From: Oscheius dolichura
Lineage: Eukaryota; Nematoda; Chromadorea; Rhabditida; Rhabditidae
NCBI GenBank assembly: GCA_932521035.1
Contig: OW051496.1
Coordinates: forward strand, 3,100,001-3,164,000
Direction of reading: 5' to 3'
Length of the DNA: 64,000 nt
The position numbers and the translations under genes are program-made. The notes beneath the pieces were generated by a model. That model made no database searches, was not told the DNA's origin, and saw only the letters and a program-made list of their open reading frames with translations. The stretch's first letter is position 1. Every line of letters begins with the position of its first letter. Of this stretch, positions 1-10,491 are shown one piece after another.

Positions 1-266
1 GGAACCCTCAGGGACCTACCGCCGAGTGCGCTCGTAAGCGTCGGCGCGCATTTGAATTTTGAACGGGTCTACCGTTTTAATCTATTTCTTTTTATTTTTA
101 CACATTTTTCTAGTAATTTATTACCGTGCTTTCACTTGTTTATAAAGAGCATCACTAAATTAGCCCTTGAAAATGAAAAAGCGAGCTAAAACTGTAGATC
201 CGTTCAAAATTCAAATGCGCGCCGACGCTTACGAGCGCACTCGACGGCAGGTCCCTGAGGGTTCCT
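1..266. mobile_element. Foldback (MITE-like) element, left end at window edge
   Basis: Bases 1-78 and 188-266 are inverted copies of each other with a few mismatches: GGAACCCTCAGGGACCTRCC at the left end reappears as its reverse complement at 247-266. The roughly 110-bp centre is AT-rich with no coding content. The outer end coincides with the window start, so a target duplication cannot be read. It sits in the presumed first intron of the minus-strand coiled-coil gene starting at 416. Confidence 0.8.
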
Positions 267-280
267 TTAATAAACCCTAC

Positions 281-416
281 CGTCTTTGTCCACCTTCATC
301 TGTTTTACTTTCTCCTCCAGTTCTTCCTTTTCTCTCTCGACTTTCTCTATTCGTTCCCGCAATTCAACAGCTGCCGCATTTGTTTTGCGGATCTTTTCAT
401 AAAGCTTCTTTTCCAT
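281..416 (-). CDS. First exon of a coiled-coil protein (partial)
   Basis: On the minus strand an ATG at 416-414 opens 45 codons beginning MEKKLYEKIRKTNAAAVELR, rich in Glu/Lys with heptad-like Leu/Val spacing, followed by a GTAGGG donor at 280. The rest of the gene would lie left of the window. A very similar opening (MEKNLSKRVDEILATAETLR) occurs on the minus strand at 62636, and the Kelch and kinase genes at 10492 and 25138 also open with coiled coils. I infer a local family of genes with coiled-coil leaders. Function unknown. Confidence 0.5.
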
Positions 417-729
417 TATAATAGCTGAAATATTTTATAGAAAGGTGGAGAAATTAGAAAAGTCGGTTTCAACCGGGAGAAGGCAGGCATGTATTGATAA
501 GGGCGACTCCCTGCTGCCTTCGATAAGACAAAGGAAACTGCTGCATCTCCCGATGTTTGACGATAATGAGGGTCCAAGAATGTCATTTCCTTGTTGTTTT
601 TATTTACTTTTCCTTGTTTTCTTGTTTCAGCGCTGCTCTATACCCCTCAGCACGTTACTAGTTGTTGTTTTCTTTGATTTTTTTTGTTCAAAATAAAACT
701 TAAAAGGGTAAAAACGTGTATTGGTGTAA

Positions 730-913
730 TTAGGGAAATTATCCGAAATTATCCGTTATCCGGTCCGGATAATCCGATTATCCGGGATTATCCGTTATCA
801 GGTTATCCGCGGATAATTTTATTTTTTATCCGATCCGGAATTTTTATCCGGGCATTTCATTATCCGGAATTATCCGTTATCCGAACGGAAATCTCATTAT
901 CCGCCCATCCCTG
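730..913. repeat. TTATCCG/CGGATAA repeat ending in a hAT-like terminus
   Basis: About 180 bp of irregular TTATCCG and CGGATAA units in both orientations. The right edge reads CATTATCCGCCCATCCCTGA, whose complement CAGGGATGGGCGGATAATG fits the CAGGG(A/G)TGGGC ends of hAT elements. Subterminal repeats of this kind are where hAT transposases bind. No matching left terminus is visible, so this is probably a solo or decayed end. Confidence 0.55.
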
Positions 914-1104
914 ACCCCCATTTGTACTGCCTATATCCAACATATGATTTGCTGGTAACCAGAAAAGTGATGAAACGGCGTCTTTCCCGGAGGGGAGAAG
1001 CAAAATTTTCTCATTTCTATACTTCGACTATGTTGTGTTTCGTTTGGTAACGGCCCAGTGCTATTTTGTCCTCTCAAAACCCTTTTGCCCATAAAAATAA
1101 AGAG

Positions 1105-1190
1105 GCAAAAGGCAATTGCTCCGGTGGAGACTCGAACCCGGCCAGAAAAAAAGCAAAAATTTTATAAGCCAGTGCATTATCCACTTCATA
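1105..1190 (-). repeat. tRNA-derived module (SINE-like)
   Basis: On the minus strand it reads GTGGATAATGCACTGGCTTA, then AAAATTTTTGCTTTTTTT, then GGCCGGGTTCGAGTCTCC, which contains a GGTTCGANTC-type B box. An A/T block where the anticodon stem-loop should continue rules out a functional tRNA. The same TTTTTGCTTTTT block accompanies the modules at 15258, 22505, 54403 and 62160. Confidence 0.6.
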
Positions 1191-2234
1191 TTTGTTTTAC
1201 CGCAATCTGTAGTATGCAATAGCAAAAACCAGTTTTGACAAATTTAACATGTAAAACTCAGTTGGCGTGCCACACCGTCACACCGGTCATTTATGGAAAA
1301 CAGAACACGGTTTCTGGGACAGTTTTCGATGGCCTTTCGAGTGGACTAGATGCCCCCTCACGAGCCCAGCCTAAGCTGAAAAGGTTCCCTTGTAAGTCAT
1401 TCAGACGTTCAGATATTGATTTCCATTCCCATAGCTTGAAGTTGATTTGTTTGTGGGTTGTGGTCTATTTTATCCTTATTTTGATGGCGGCTGATGGCTA
1501 TCTTCTCCGTTTCCCAGTTCAGTAACGATGGAACAATTCTGAAAGATCACACTGACTGTAAGCCCAGCAGGAAATATTCCACTCTATCGAAAACTCGTAC
1601 TTTTGATTCATAACAAGATGAAATGTGAATATCTCGAGGGGAAATAGTGTCTTTGCCCTTTGTAAAATATTTTATGTTGTGGTTAGAATAAAGTTATTTG
1701 GAAATGACTTTACTAGTTTTTCAAAATCTCGGCATTTGTGTCAACTTCGATATCAAGAGAATAAGTAAAAACTAGTCCTTCCCTTTTTTGCAGGAGGTCT
1801 TCCTCCCCCCTGATAAATCTCGTCCGCCCTCCATTGACCCTCATTTGCCTTGCAAATTCTCTGCACTACCTCAATTTCCTTGTGCCGGCTCGTCTCTTCT
1901 GCCCTGCTGTTTGTCTTCCCCCACCCTTGCTCAGCCCGTGATTAACTGGCCCCCCGTCCTCATTTCTCTCACTCTGTGAAAGGTGTCCCCCCTGCCTCCC
2001 GCGGGTCCTTCGTCAACGAGTAACGCAATTTCAGCCCCAGTCTGCCATAAAAGGCGGGGCCCCCTCCCTTTTCCCCTTTCGTTGCCTGGCCACACAGCTG
2101 CTGTCAGCCGACGGGAGACCCCCTTTCTACTTTGACTTCTCCCCCTTTTTTCTTGTTTATTTCCCCTGGACAACAGGAATGTCGGGTTACCAAGGAACCA
2201 CCTGAATCGCCGCGGGAAACATGTCGACCAAGAT

Positions 2235-5200
2235 ATGAACTTACTGTGAGTTTTTCTTTAAAATTAAAAATAAAAAGAAGACAGTTCCTAAAAAGTTCAT
2301 TGGATTTCTTATATCCTGACCAAAGAAAAAATATCCGATAAAAAATAATTCACCCGGGAAAAGGAATAGGGGGGAAAGTAATGGGGTCACCCATCTTCTT
2401 GTTTCCGATTGTCGCATTTTTCATGCAAAATTCAGACTCGATGGACTAAATCAAATAAAGATCCTCAAATCCTTAGAAGGGCGGTAAAACATTCGCTTTT
2501 CTTGAGACAATGCGCTACAAAAAGCAGTTTTTTCTGGTAATCGTTGATCAACCTTCGTAATGAAAATCTATCAAAAAAATTCAATAAAAAACCGCCCCAC
2601 TACATAAAAAAATAAGATAATTCCCTGCTCTATTTCAGGTTATTCGTTCTCTCCCTCGTTGATCTGACTATTGGCGGGCAAATTATTCACCAGCCAATAT
2701 TCAGCTCATGTGATTTTCCATCACCAATTTATACTCCAGCATCTGTAAGTTTCGTTTTTATAAATTTTTCCTCTTATCCTCCACCGTCTTGTAAATTCTA
2801 ACTAGATGAAGGCATCACTCTTATTAGGGCGTAGAAACAAAAAAATCAACGTTTTTAGTCAGAATATAGGGATTTCATACCAAGCCAGAAACACAAGGTG
2901 GGCAAATCAAAGTTACCAGTAATGAATAGAATTCGTCCAGGACTGTTCCACACTGTCCATGAAACCATCTCATGCTGTCGACCTTTATTCTTTTCGTGTA
3001 ACGTGGTTCCAAAAGAGAGCGATAAAGAACTTTTCTAAAAGTGACGTCTGTCTGTCCAATTCTCCTCTCTCCCCATCTGCGGGTGTCCATGTTATTGGTC
3101 TCCTCGTCCATTGCTCTCTCCCTCCCTCTCTCCTCGTGTTAGTTGTGGTTTTCCCCGGGGACAATGTAGAGAAAGTAGCGGGAAGGGGCTGCCGGCCGTC
3201 TGTTCTCGGACACGGCTCCCTACTGCTTTTTGAAAGAGACCAATTGACGACGACCAGGGGTAATTTCGGGGCCCGTTCATTCTCGCGCCTATTCCGGAAG
3301 AATTTGAACCAAATGGGGGAATTTTGAGGGGGGCAATTGGGGAAGAAAAGAGCGAGGGGAAGTTATTTTACGCACCATTTCAAACACAATTGTTTTTGAT
3401 GGGAATGGGGGGGATTTGGCCACATATTCACAAATGAGGGAAGCGGGAGAGGGATCATAATGCTAGTAAGGTCGGGGAGATTTTGGTTACATCAAACAAA
3501 ACGAGGAAAAAGTGAAGAGAAATAACCGCGATAAAACAGAATAACGTTAGTACAGAACTGTAAAGAACGTAGAGTAATCTGCAGTGAAAAGCACCAGTTT
3601 TCAATATTTAGAAGGAGAACATATCCTTGTAACGAAAACTAAAAGCAATTGGTATTTCTAGGCGCCCTAGAATTTAAAAAAAATCAAATAAAGTGTATTT
3701 GGACTCTTTATCACATCTTTACACATCTTTGTAAGACATCACGACCTATATGATTTATAAAAATTAGCGGTAACCCGTTCCCAATGACTGTTCGCATTTT
3801 GCTCCTGGCTTCTACAAAAACTTGAAAATCGGGAAAATTCGTTCACAAAAAAATACGCTAAATTGGCAAATCAGACATTGAAGAAACTCATCCAGGGTAC
3901 CGCTATATCCATTCCGTGAAGCGGAAAATTAACTGATCTCTTCTCTTTTTATCATCACTCGACTCTTTTCAATCGACTCTTTTTATTTGTTTCGTCCAGT
4001 CGGTGCCTGTCTCTTTCTTTTGTCTCCCTATCCCTCTCCCGCCCTATCGTCGAATCCGTCCCCTAAATATCGAATGAGACACGGAGTGCGTCACCAGAGA
4101 GGCGTGGAAGCCATAAAGAGACAACCGGAAATGAATTTTTCACTCAGTCTGAGGTCAGGATCAATGACAACACAACGGCGGGAGGGCGATCCTCATGAAT
4201 ACGGAAAGCACCGGGGGATTTTTTCTTTGTTTAGGAACAGACATAAGAAGAGAAGGGGGGCATATTTGGATGAGTTGGTGCTCATGATATTGCGAATGTT
4301 TTGATAAAGATTTGTAACGAAAGCATAAGCGGGGCTGCCTGGGAAAAAACGAAAGAAAGAATTTCACGCCGAGCAAGGTGATAAGAACAAAGTCCTTGAA
4401 AATCTGGAAAAACGGGAAACAACCACGTCAAAACGGCACACATTAGTTGTCTTCTTTGAACCTTTTTCTTCATTTCACTACGGTGGTAAAAGGAGATTTC
4501 GTTTCCCTTACCACTTCTTCGCGCGCTCGTGTCGAAAAAAGAGGCGTCATGCTTCAGAAATGTACAGAATTGGGTTCAGTGCCATTCTCCTCTATTTTGG
4601 AATATAAATGAGCCTAAAAATGACACAAGCGAGCTCGGCCATCATTTTCTCTCTCTCTCGCTTCATTTCCTGCATAAAAGAAGACTTCCACCCTCCAATC
4701 AATGTTATCGGAGCGTTTATCGTTGAAAAAATGAGTAGTATGACCAATCCTGTTCAACTATTATTTCCTTTTGCTTTGAGGTAAGGATAAGAAGAGAAGA
4801 TGACTTCTAGAGGCAGTTGTTTACATATTCTTGTACCAAATCAGCAATAAGCGCGAAAAGCCCTGGGCTCTTCTTTCAGGCTTCTTGTGATGGGCCTTGT
4901 CTGCGACTGCTAGAACTAGCCTTTATAATCACTTGAATACGCTGATCAAAGCATTTATTTTCTAGAGAACTAATCAAAAGACCGCCTCTCTTTATACAAC
5001 TTTCTTTTCGTTTCAATGCCCGCAAAAAGCAAGGCATCCTTGTTTCTGTTCACTACTGCTAGCCCCTGTCTAAAATTCAGTGAAATGCCGTCTAATATCT
5101 TAATTTCTGTGTAAAATGAAACCCCTTTTCAGCACAAGGCCCTGTGTGGAGTATCGAGCCGACATCCGTTTCTTTGTGACCTACATCAACAGCTGCTACA

Positions 5201-8200
5201 TGTCAGCACTGCCGGGATAGAAAGCGCTTATCAAAGGTGGGTAGAACTGTTAGAAATGAGCGACAGTACCCTCCAATTGGAAAATAACCCGACTGTCTGT
5301 CAGGAAAGTTTCAAAAATCGTATAAATTCCTGGCTTCCCCTTATTTGTTTATTGGGAACACAGTTGATTCTTTTTCAGATATCGGCTCTATTTCGACCGT
5401 GACGGCGTCAATTCCACCTTGGCAGTCATCGTAGGTTTGTCGTTTCCTTCATTTTTATCCATTTCCCCCTCCCGCCCTTTTGTGTTTGCCTTGTCTAGAT
5501 CAACAAGAGCAAAGATATATAAGAAAAGAAGAGAATGAAATAATAGAGTACACCTGACTGGAGCTGGCAGCCAAACACTTGCGCTAGAATAATTGAGAGA
5601 GGGCGGGAGGCCCTCTCTCTCTGGATGGGGGCATTCGGTTTCCATATAAAAGTCAAACAAACCCACTCGTCCGAAGGGCAACACGAATTGGGGGACCGGA
5701 AGGAGGGAATCGGCAGAATCGGAGGGATTTTTACATTATTGTACTCAGCAATTCAGCAATATTTACAGTATTTCTAAAACAAAATTTGACAGTAGTCATT
5801 CTCCCTGATTTTAAAAGAAAATGGAATGTTCCGCTATTCATATTTATCAAAGGATATTGAAAAGAGGTGTTCTCCATGCTCCATTTTATCTGATGGCTAT
5901 TTTGAATTTTTCGTCAATTTTTGCCTTTACAAGAAGTTCCTTGTTTTGCGGCAAAATTTGCAAAACTTCCTGAATAACAGGGGAAATGGAGGAAATTACT
6001 GTGAGCTTTTCGAATAGCATAAAAACGACGAGTTCAAGTATTGACAGTGTTCCCCGCATTTCTTAAGTTCTGGCCAAAACAAAAAATAACTAAAAATTGA
6101 AAAAAAGGCGAAGAGAAAATGGAGAAATGCAAAGCAATGAGGTCTTCTTGTTTCCGATTGCCCGTCTGATCATAGGAATTCAAAACGCATTTATTGATAT
6201 AAAAAACGGTGTCAAGTTCTTATTAGAGTAGTGAAACATTAGACATTCGTGAAATGAAACGAGTTGCCTTCTTTTTGCTGATGTTTTTACTCTTTTCGCA
6301 CGGATCACATCGAAGTGAAACTATGAAATACCGCTCTATAAGAAAGCTTATCAATACATTATAAAATCAAATACGTGGTTCCATCAACTTATTTCCAAGC
6401 ATCTCCTCCCTTATTTAGGATATCACCTTTTTATAGTAAAAGTTAATTGTGTGACCGATCTTTTTTTTGAGCTTGAGTTTCGAGACTAGGCTCATTCGAA
6501 CCGATAATTTTTGCTGAGTCGAACTGCGCTCTCAAAAAAATTTGAAAGTGAGGGAGAACGGAGGAATGGAGCCTCCAAATTTCGAAAAATGTGACAACGT
6601 TTTTTGAACTTTCGAGATGAAACCTATGTCATAATAATAATAAACTGCATAAAACTCAAAGTGTTGACAAAGTTCCTTACTATCCTAACCAAAACAAATA
6701 ATAATCGAAAACGCGCAAATCACATAGATAGGAGGAAAGAGAAAAGCAATGTGATGGGGGTGTTCTTGTTTCCGGTTGTCTATTTACTCATACGAGGTTC
6801 ATAAAATAACTATTGAAAACAATCAACGATATCGAATTCTTATTAGAGTGGCGAAACAGTGAACTTATTTGAAACATCATGTTGCTCACTTTTTTTCTTG
6901 CAAAAAAACATCTCGAGTGAAAATATAAAAAAAAATATATATAAATGCCGCTTTATAAGAAACCCTTCCAATACATTAAAAATTAAGGACCAAGAGATAT
7001 GCCCTCATTTTGTTTCCAATTCCCTCACATCTCATTGAAGATCTACTTTTGATAGATGATCTTACAATTTACTCATATTGTTCGAGAAATTGGTTTCTGC
7101 TTATAAGAGAAATGTGAAAAATAAAAGGTGAAATGTTTCAACTGAGCTATAAAATGTCCAGTAAACCTTCTTCAATGCTTTTGCAATTGCGCCAATGTGT
7201 CGAAATCCATTTTTCAGTAAAACAACTCGAGGCGCCGTCCAACATCGAGCAGGTCTACTCCCAGTCGAAATACAAGTGTCTCTTCGAGAATGAGTGCAGC
7301 CAAATGGACAGCGAACTCGTCCAGGCCTTTGTCAACAATGTCAAGACTTTTATGAAGGTTTTTTCGAAAATCAAATGCTTCGGGGAAAAGTTATAATGAG
7401 CCTTTCGTTTGGATACCGCTGCTTCCATCAAAAAGTAGCCTCAAATTCCAGGTCTACGCGTGGAAAGTGTACGAGCGTTGGTTCGGCTCCGATGAGAAAT
7501 GTACGAAGGCCAATGTCCTGGCTCTTGTCGTCCTCGACGGGATGGTCAACGACGCCAGGAAGATCCCCTACGTTCGACTGCATACCGGTAGTTTATACCC
7601 ATTTTTACCAGGAAAATTCGACTTTTCCAGGTGAAACAAAGCTCCGTTTCTCTTTGGGAAATATACAAACCGAGGCGGCCAATGCCCTTGTTCAGGGTCA
7701 GTTGATATAAACCTCACTCTAGACAAGAAAATTGAAATTTTAGGCTGGCCTTTACAAATAATGCTGGAGAATCTCGTGGACGATATCGGCTATGCAATGC
7801 ACGAATTGTATGAGCTGAACGGCGAGCCGAGGAACCATCACGTACCCAAGTAGGCTATACTTTTAGTTTAAAAAAGGAGTTATGTGTGTAATTAGCTCGT
7901 TCCGATATCTTTCTCGAAAGAATATTTCATACGTCTTGGTTTTTTTAAACTTACTACACCTATAACAAGTATTGAGAAAATAAATTTTGATATTTAGAAA
8001 CAAACTAAAGCTTTCCAAGACCTGTTTCTTAAAGGAACTGTCAGGGACTGGGGCGGGTTGTTGTACTTGAGGTATATAGACACATATGTACAGGTCAAAT
8101 TTAACTTTTTTTTTGGAAGATGGAAAGCACCATCCGGATCAGCGTCAAAAATCACATCGAATGAGCTATATCCCCCACATAATAACAAAAGGCGGCCAAC

Positions 8201-9529
8201 GTTCTTCCTCGCCGCACCTAAAAACTCACCAAATGCTCGTCGCGCTCGAATAATTCGACGTTGCTTATTTTTTTAATGCCTATCTCGTTCAGAATTTTAT
8301 GGCGGACAAGCTGATATAGGCTATATTCCATAAGAATAAGAAATTGCTGAGATATAACCGAAAATAGAGTTTTTGAGGTGAACGGGGGGAAGCGTTTCTC
8401 TCGATAACTCAAAAAAAAAAAATAGTCCCCCCCCCCAGGGCCCACAATGACACGTAACTACTGCTTTCTGGTGAAATAAATTCACAAATCTGATCGTTTC
8501 TCCATTTCTTCTACAACGTGTAGTAATAAAAGGAAAAGCAAAAAAAGTGGAATGTGACTTAGTTCCGCGAAACTAAGTCAACGGAGTCCCGCATCTTTTG
8601 GGAAATTGTGAAGAAAAATCGAGCGAAATAGAAAATCCCGATCATTTTTACTCAAAAGATCCGGCGTGAAAGGTTTTGCGATCCATACCCCTATTTTCTG
8701 GAAAAGAACAATACGGTATCTGTGAAAGTACCGTAGCCCATCCTTTTTTCATCACGCAAAACAGGATAATTGGCATGTTGTTTCACTACTTTTATAGCGT
8801 CTCCTCGAAACATTATCATGGCTAACAAATGATCGCGAAAGTGACATTGCTTGACAAAAACGATATAGTATACGAGCTATATTTGCATTTGAAACAGACT
8901 ATAGTTGTTCATTTAGCTACACTCATTCTCAACGAGACACTTGAATTTGGGCTGCAAATAAACTTGATTGGAGGACAGGTGCATTGAAGAAAAGATTTCC
9001 CTTGCTTTTTACATACAAATTGAATCATTTCATGATTTTCGCTCCAAAATTTCGCTTCGCTACTAAAATTGACGATATATTTCCGAGTTTCGAGTTCAAT
9101 TGCTACCGTATTTGACCATCTTTCCGAAATATTGCTGCTCTTTACTGAAAGTTGGAAACTTTTATGTTTTGCGTGGCTTTTATCTTATCTGAAGGGTACT
9201 GGATATTTGCTATCTCGACCCTCGTTGCTTGCCTCACTCCAATCTCTTCGAAACTGAAGCGTGTGAAAATTAGGTGAAAATCAGATAGAACAGTGACCAA
9301 ACAACGTAATAACACTTGCTAGATGTTTCGTTTATTTTTAAGCATCACATAAAACAAAACGATTTTCAGATGGGCCCGTCACGTGTTCATGGCCTGTGGC
9401 GGACTGGTCGTCTTCGCCCTGGTCATCGAGTGGTACATTGTCCGACGGAGTAAACTCGGCATGCAGAAAAGTTCAGCCCCGAGTATAGTTGCCGGAAAGA
9501 GTAAAACCCACCTCATGTTCAACTCCTAA
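2235..9529 (+). CDS. Secreted/type I membrane protein, 9 exons, 294 aa, family not recognised
   Basis: Joined exons 2235-2245, 2639-2744, 5133-5236, 5379-5434, 7218-7357, 7452-7587, 7631-7696, 7744-7849 and 9370-9529 form one open frame with every splice phase consistent. The start gives MNLLLFVLSLVDLTIGGQI, a signal peptide. The ectodomain of about 220 residues has spaced cysteines (CDF, ALCG, FLCD, YKCLFENEC, KC). The last exon encodes one membrane helix (VFMACGGLVVFALVIEWYIV) followed by RRSK stop-transfer residues and a tail of about 30 residues. No domain is recognisable to me. Introns of 1.8-2.4 kb carry an internal repeat family. A polyadenylation signal follows at 9649. Confidence 0.8.
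6060..7000. repeat. Diverged direct duplication in intron 4, related copy in intron 1
   Basis: Two diverged copies (about 6060-6400 and 6670-7000) share in the same order a CTTCTTGTTTCCGATTG/TTCTTGTTTCCGGTTG block, TTCTTATTAGAGTRGYGAAAC, an AGTGAAA segment and a CGCTYTATAAGAAA block. A third, weaker copy at about 2290-2550 in intron 1 keeps the CTTCTTGTTTCCGATTGTCG block and a GTAAAACATT block. No coding potential. Confidence 0.6.
8218..8282. repeat. Dispersed repeat, second copy at 18732-18796
   Basis: About 60 bp ending in AATTCGACGTTGCTTATTTT is shared almost exactly between these two sites in the same orientation. Both sites also share CTCACCAAATG at their start. Too short to assign to an element class. 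Confidence 0.6.
8556..8579. repeat. Short perfect hairpin in intron 8
   Basis: GACTTAGTT and AACTAAGTC flank a five-base loop. It is isolated, lies in a long intron and has no poly-T run after it. Possibly a miniature palindrome. Confidence 0.4.
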
Positions 9530-9648
9530 ATATTGTCATTTTATCGTTTCTTCTTTTTTTTTGGTTTACAAATATTCATTTCAACGGGGTAATTGTGTTC
9601 TCATTGTCTTTTTTTGCTTTCCTTTTTCATGAAAATTGTCTTTACAGC

Positions 9649-9654
9649 AATAAA
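9649..9654 (+). terminator. Polyadenylation signal AATAAA
   Basis: A canonical AATAAA lies about 120 bp after the stop codon of the membrane protein gene, followed by a GTGTGTCG run resembling a downstream GU-rich element. The next gene is convergent on the minus strand, with its stop at about 9815. Confidence 0.5.
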
Positions 9655-9812
9655 AGTGTGTCGTCGTCTTGAAATGGAATGAGTGAAATACCAGCTATGG
9701 AACAAAACGTTTCAGATACGGTTCAAATACCAACACGAGGGCCCGATAAACAAAACAAGAACAAAGAATACAGTTATTTGTTTATACAGAAAAAATGATT
9801 ACTCCGGCCCTA

Positions 9813-10275
9813 TTAGAGGGCTTTAGCCGGTGGCTTCTCGTGTCTTCCCATCGGTTCGGCGCTTTTGTCCGGGCTGGGGCTGACGCTGGCCATCTTGGTC
9901 TTCGAGGTGCCGTCCGTTGTCGCGGATGTTCCCGGGTGAACATCGGACATTTCCGACGGTTGTCCAGATTCCATTGGCTGAAAAGACAAGTCATCGGGTT
10001 ACTGTAACAGCTACAAACCTCGTCGTGTAATCTCTGAATCTGGTCCAGGGAATTCTGGCTGTGGATGGCGCCGTCCTCGTCCGGGAACGGGTCGAATACG
10101 ATCACTTCGGAGGAGGTCTCGGTCGGGGTCGACTGCTCCAGTTCCAAGTCCACATCCCAGTCGTCGTCGTCCGTCGTCACGTCCATATTCATCAGTCCCA
10201 GGATGGACAGCATCACAAATTGCCATGATAGAAGGCTGAGGCCGACCACACGGATCAAATAATCGAGCCAATGAT
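9813..10275 (-). CDS. C-terminal two exons of a membrane protein (5' exons missing)
   Basis: The upstream exon (10275 down to 10019) encodes a hydrophobic helix (LIRVVGLSLLSWQFVMLSIL), then an acidic cytoplasmic-looking stretch (TTDDDDWDVDLELEQ). A 41-nt intron (GTTTGT...TTTTCAG) leads to the last exon, a Ser/Pro/Lys-rich tail ending KPPAKAL and stop. The acceptor before DHWLDYL (TTATTTTCAG) shows that earlier exons existed. None is visible, because the Kelch leader begins only about 60 bp further on. Either the Kelch unit inserted in an intron or the gene was truncated. Family not recognised. Confidence 0.6.
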
Positions 10276-10337
10276 CTGAAAATAAGAGACTTATCATTAA
10301 AACAACTGAAATAAATCGTGTCACTCTTCCAAATAAA

Positions 10338-10491
10338 ATAATAGCCAAACACTGGCAAACGCGACAGCTGCAACAATTTCCCTTTCTTATCGAAGTCTCC
10401 CTTATCAAGGACCTTTGCCTGCCTCTTCCCTTGTTCAAATCGACTTTTTCCATTTCTCAACCTTTCCATAAAAACTATTTCAGCTACTCTA
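10338..10491 (+). repeat. Kelch gene leader, duplicated upstream of the kinase at 24988
   Basis: From AATAGCCAAACACTGGCAAA to the start codon, about 150 bp matches 24988-25137 with few differences, including CGACAGCTGCAACAATTTCC and AAGTCTCCCTTATCAAGGA. It ends in TTTCAG|CTACTCTA before ATG, a plausible cis or SL trans-splice acceptor. It probably carries the shared promoter and 5' leader of the family. Confidence 0.7.

Larger units (their letters stand above)
417..2234. other. Non-coding stretch upstream of the membrane protein gene
   Basis: Apart from the hAT-like end and the tRNA-like module listed separately, I see no supportable gene. The stretch 1800-2200 is C/T-rich on the plus strand and lies immediately upstream of the first exon at 2235, so it may hold the promoter or a trans-splice acceptor for that gene. 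Confidence 0.4.

Noticed and set aside
1105-1190. Functional tRNA genes at the A/B-box modules
   Set aside because: Box spacing is wrong or interrupted by an A/T block, acceptor stems do not pair well and copies share flanking T-rich blocks, which fits SINE-like repeats.
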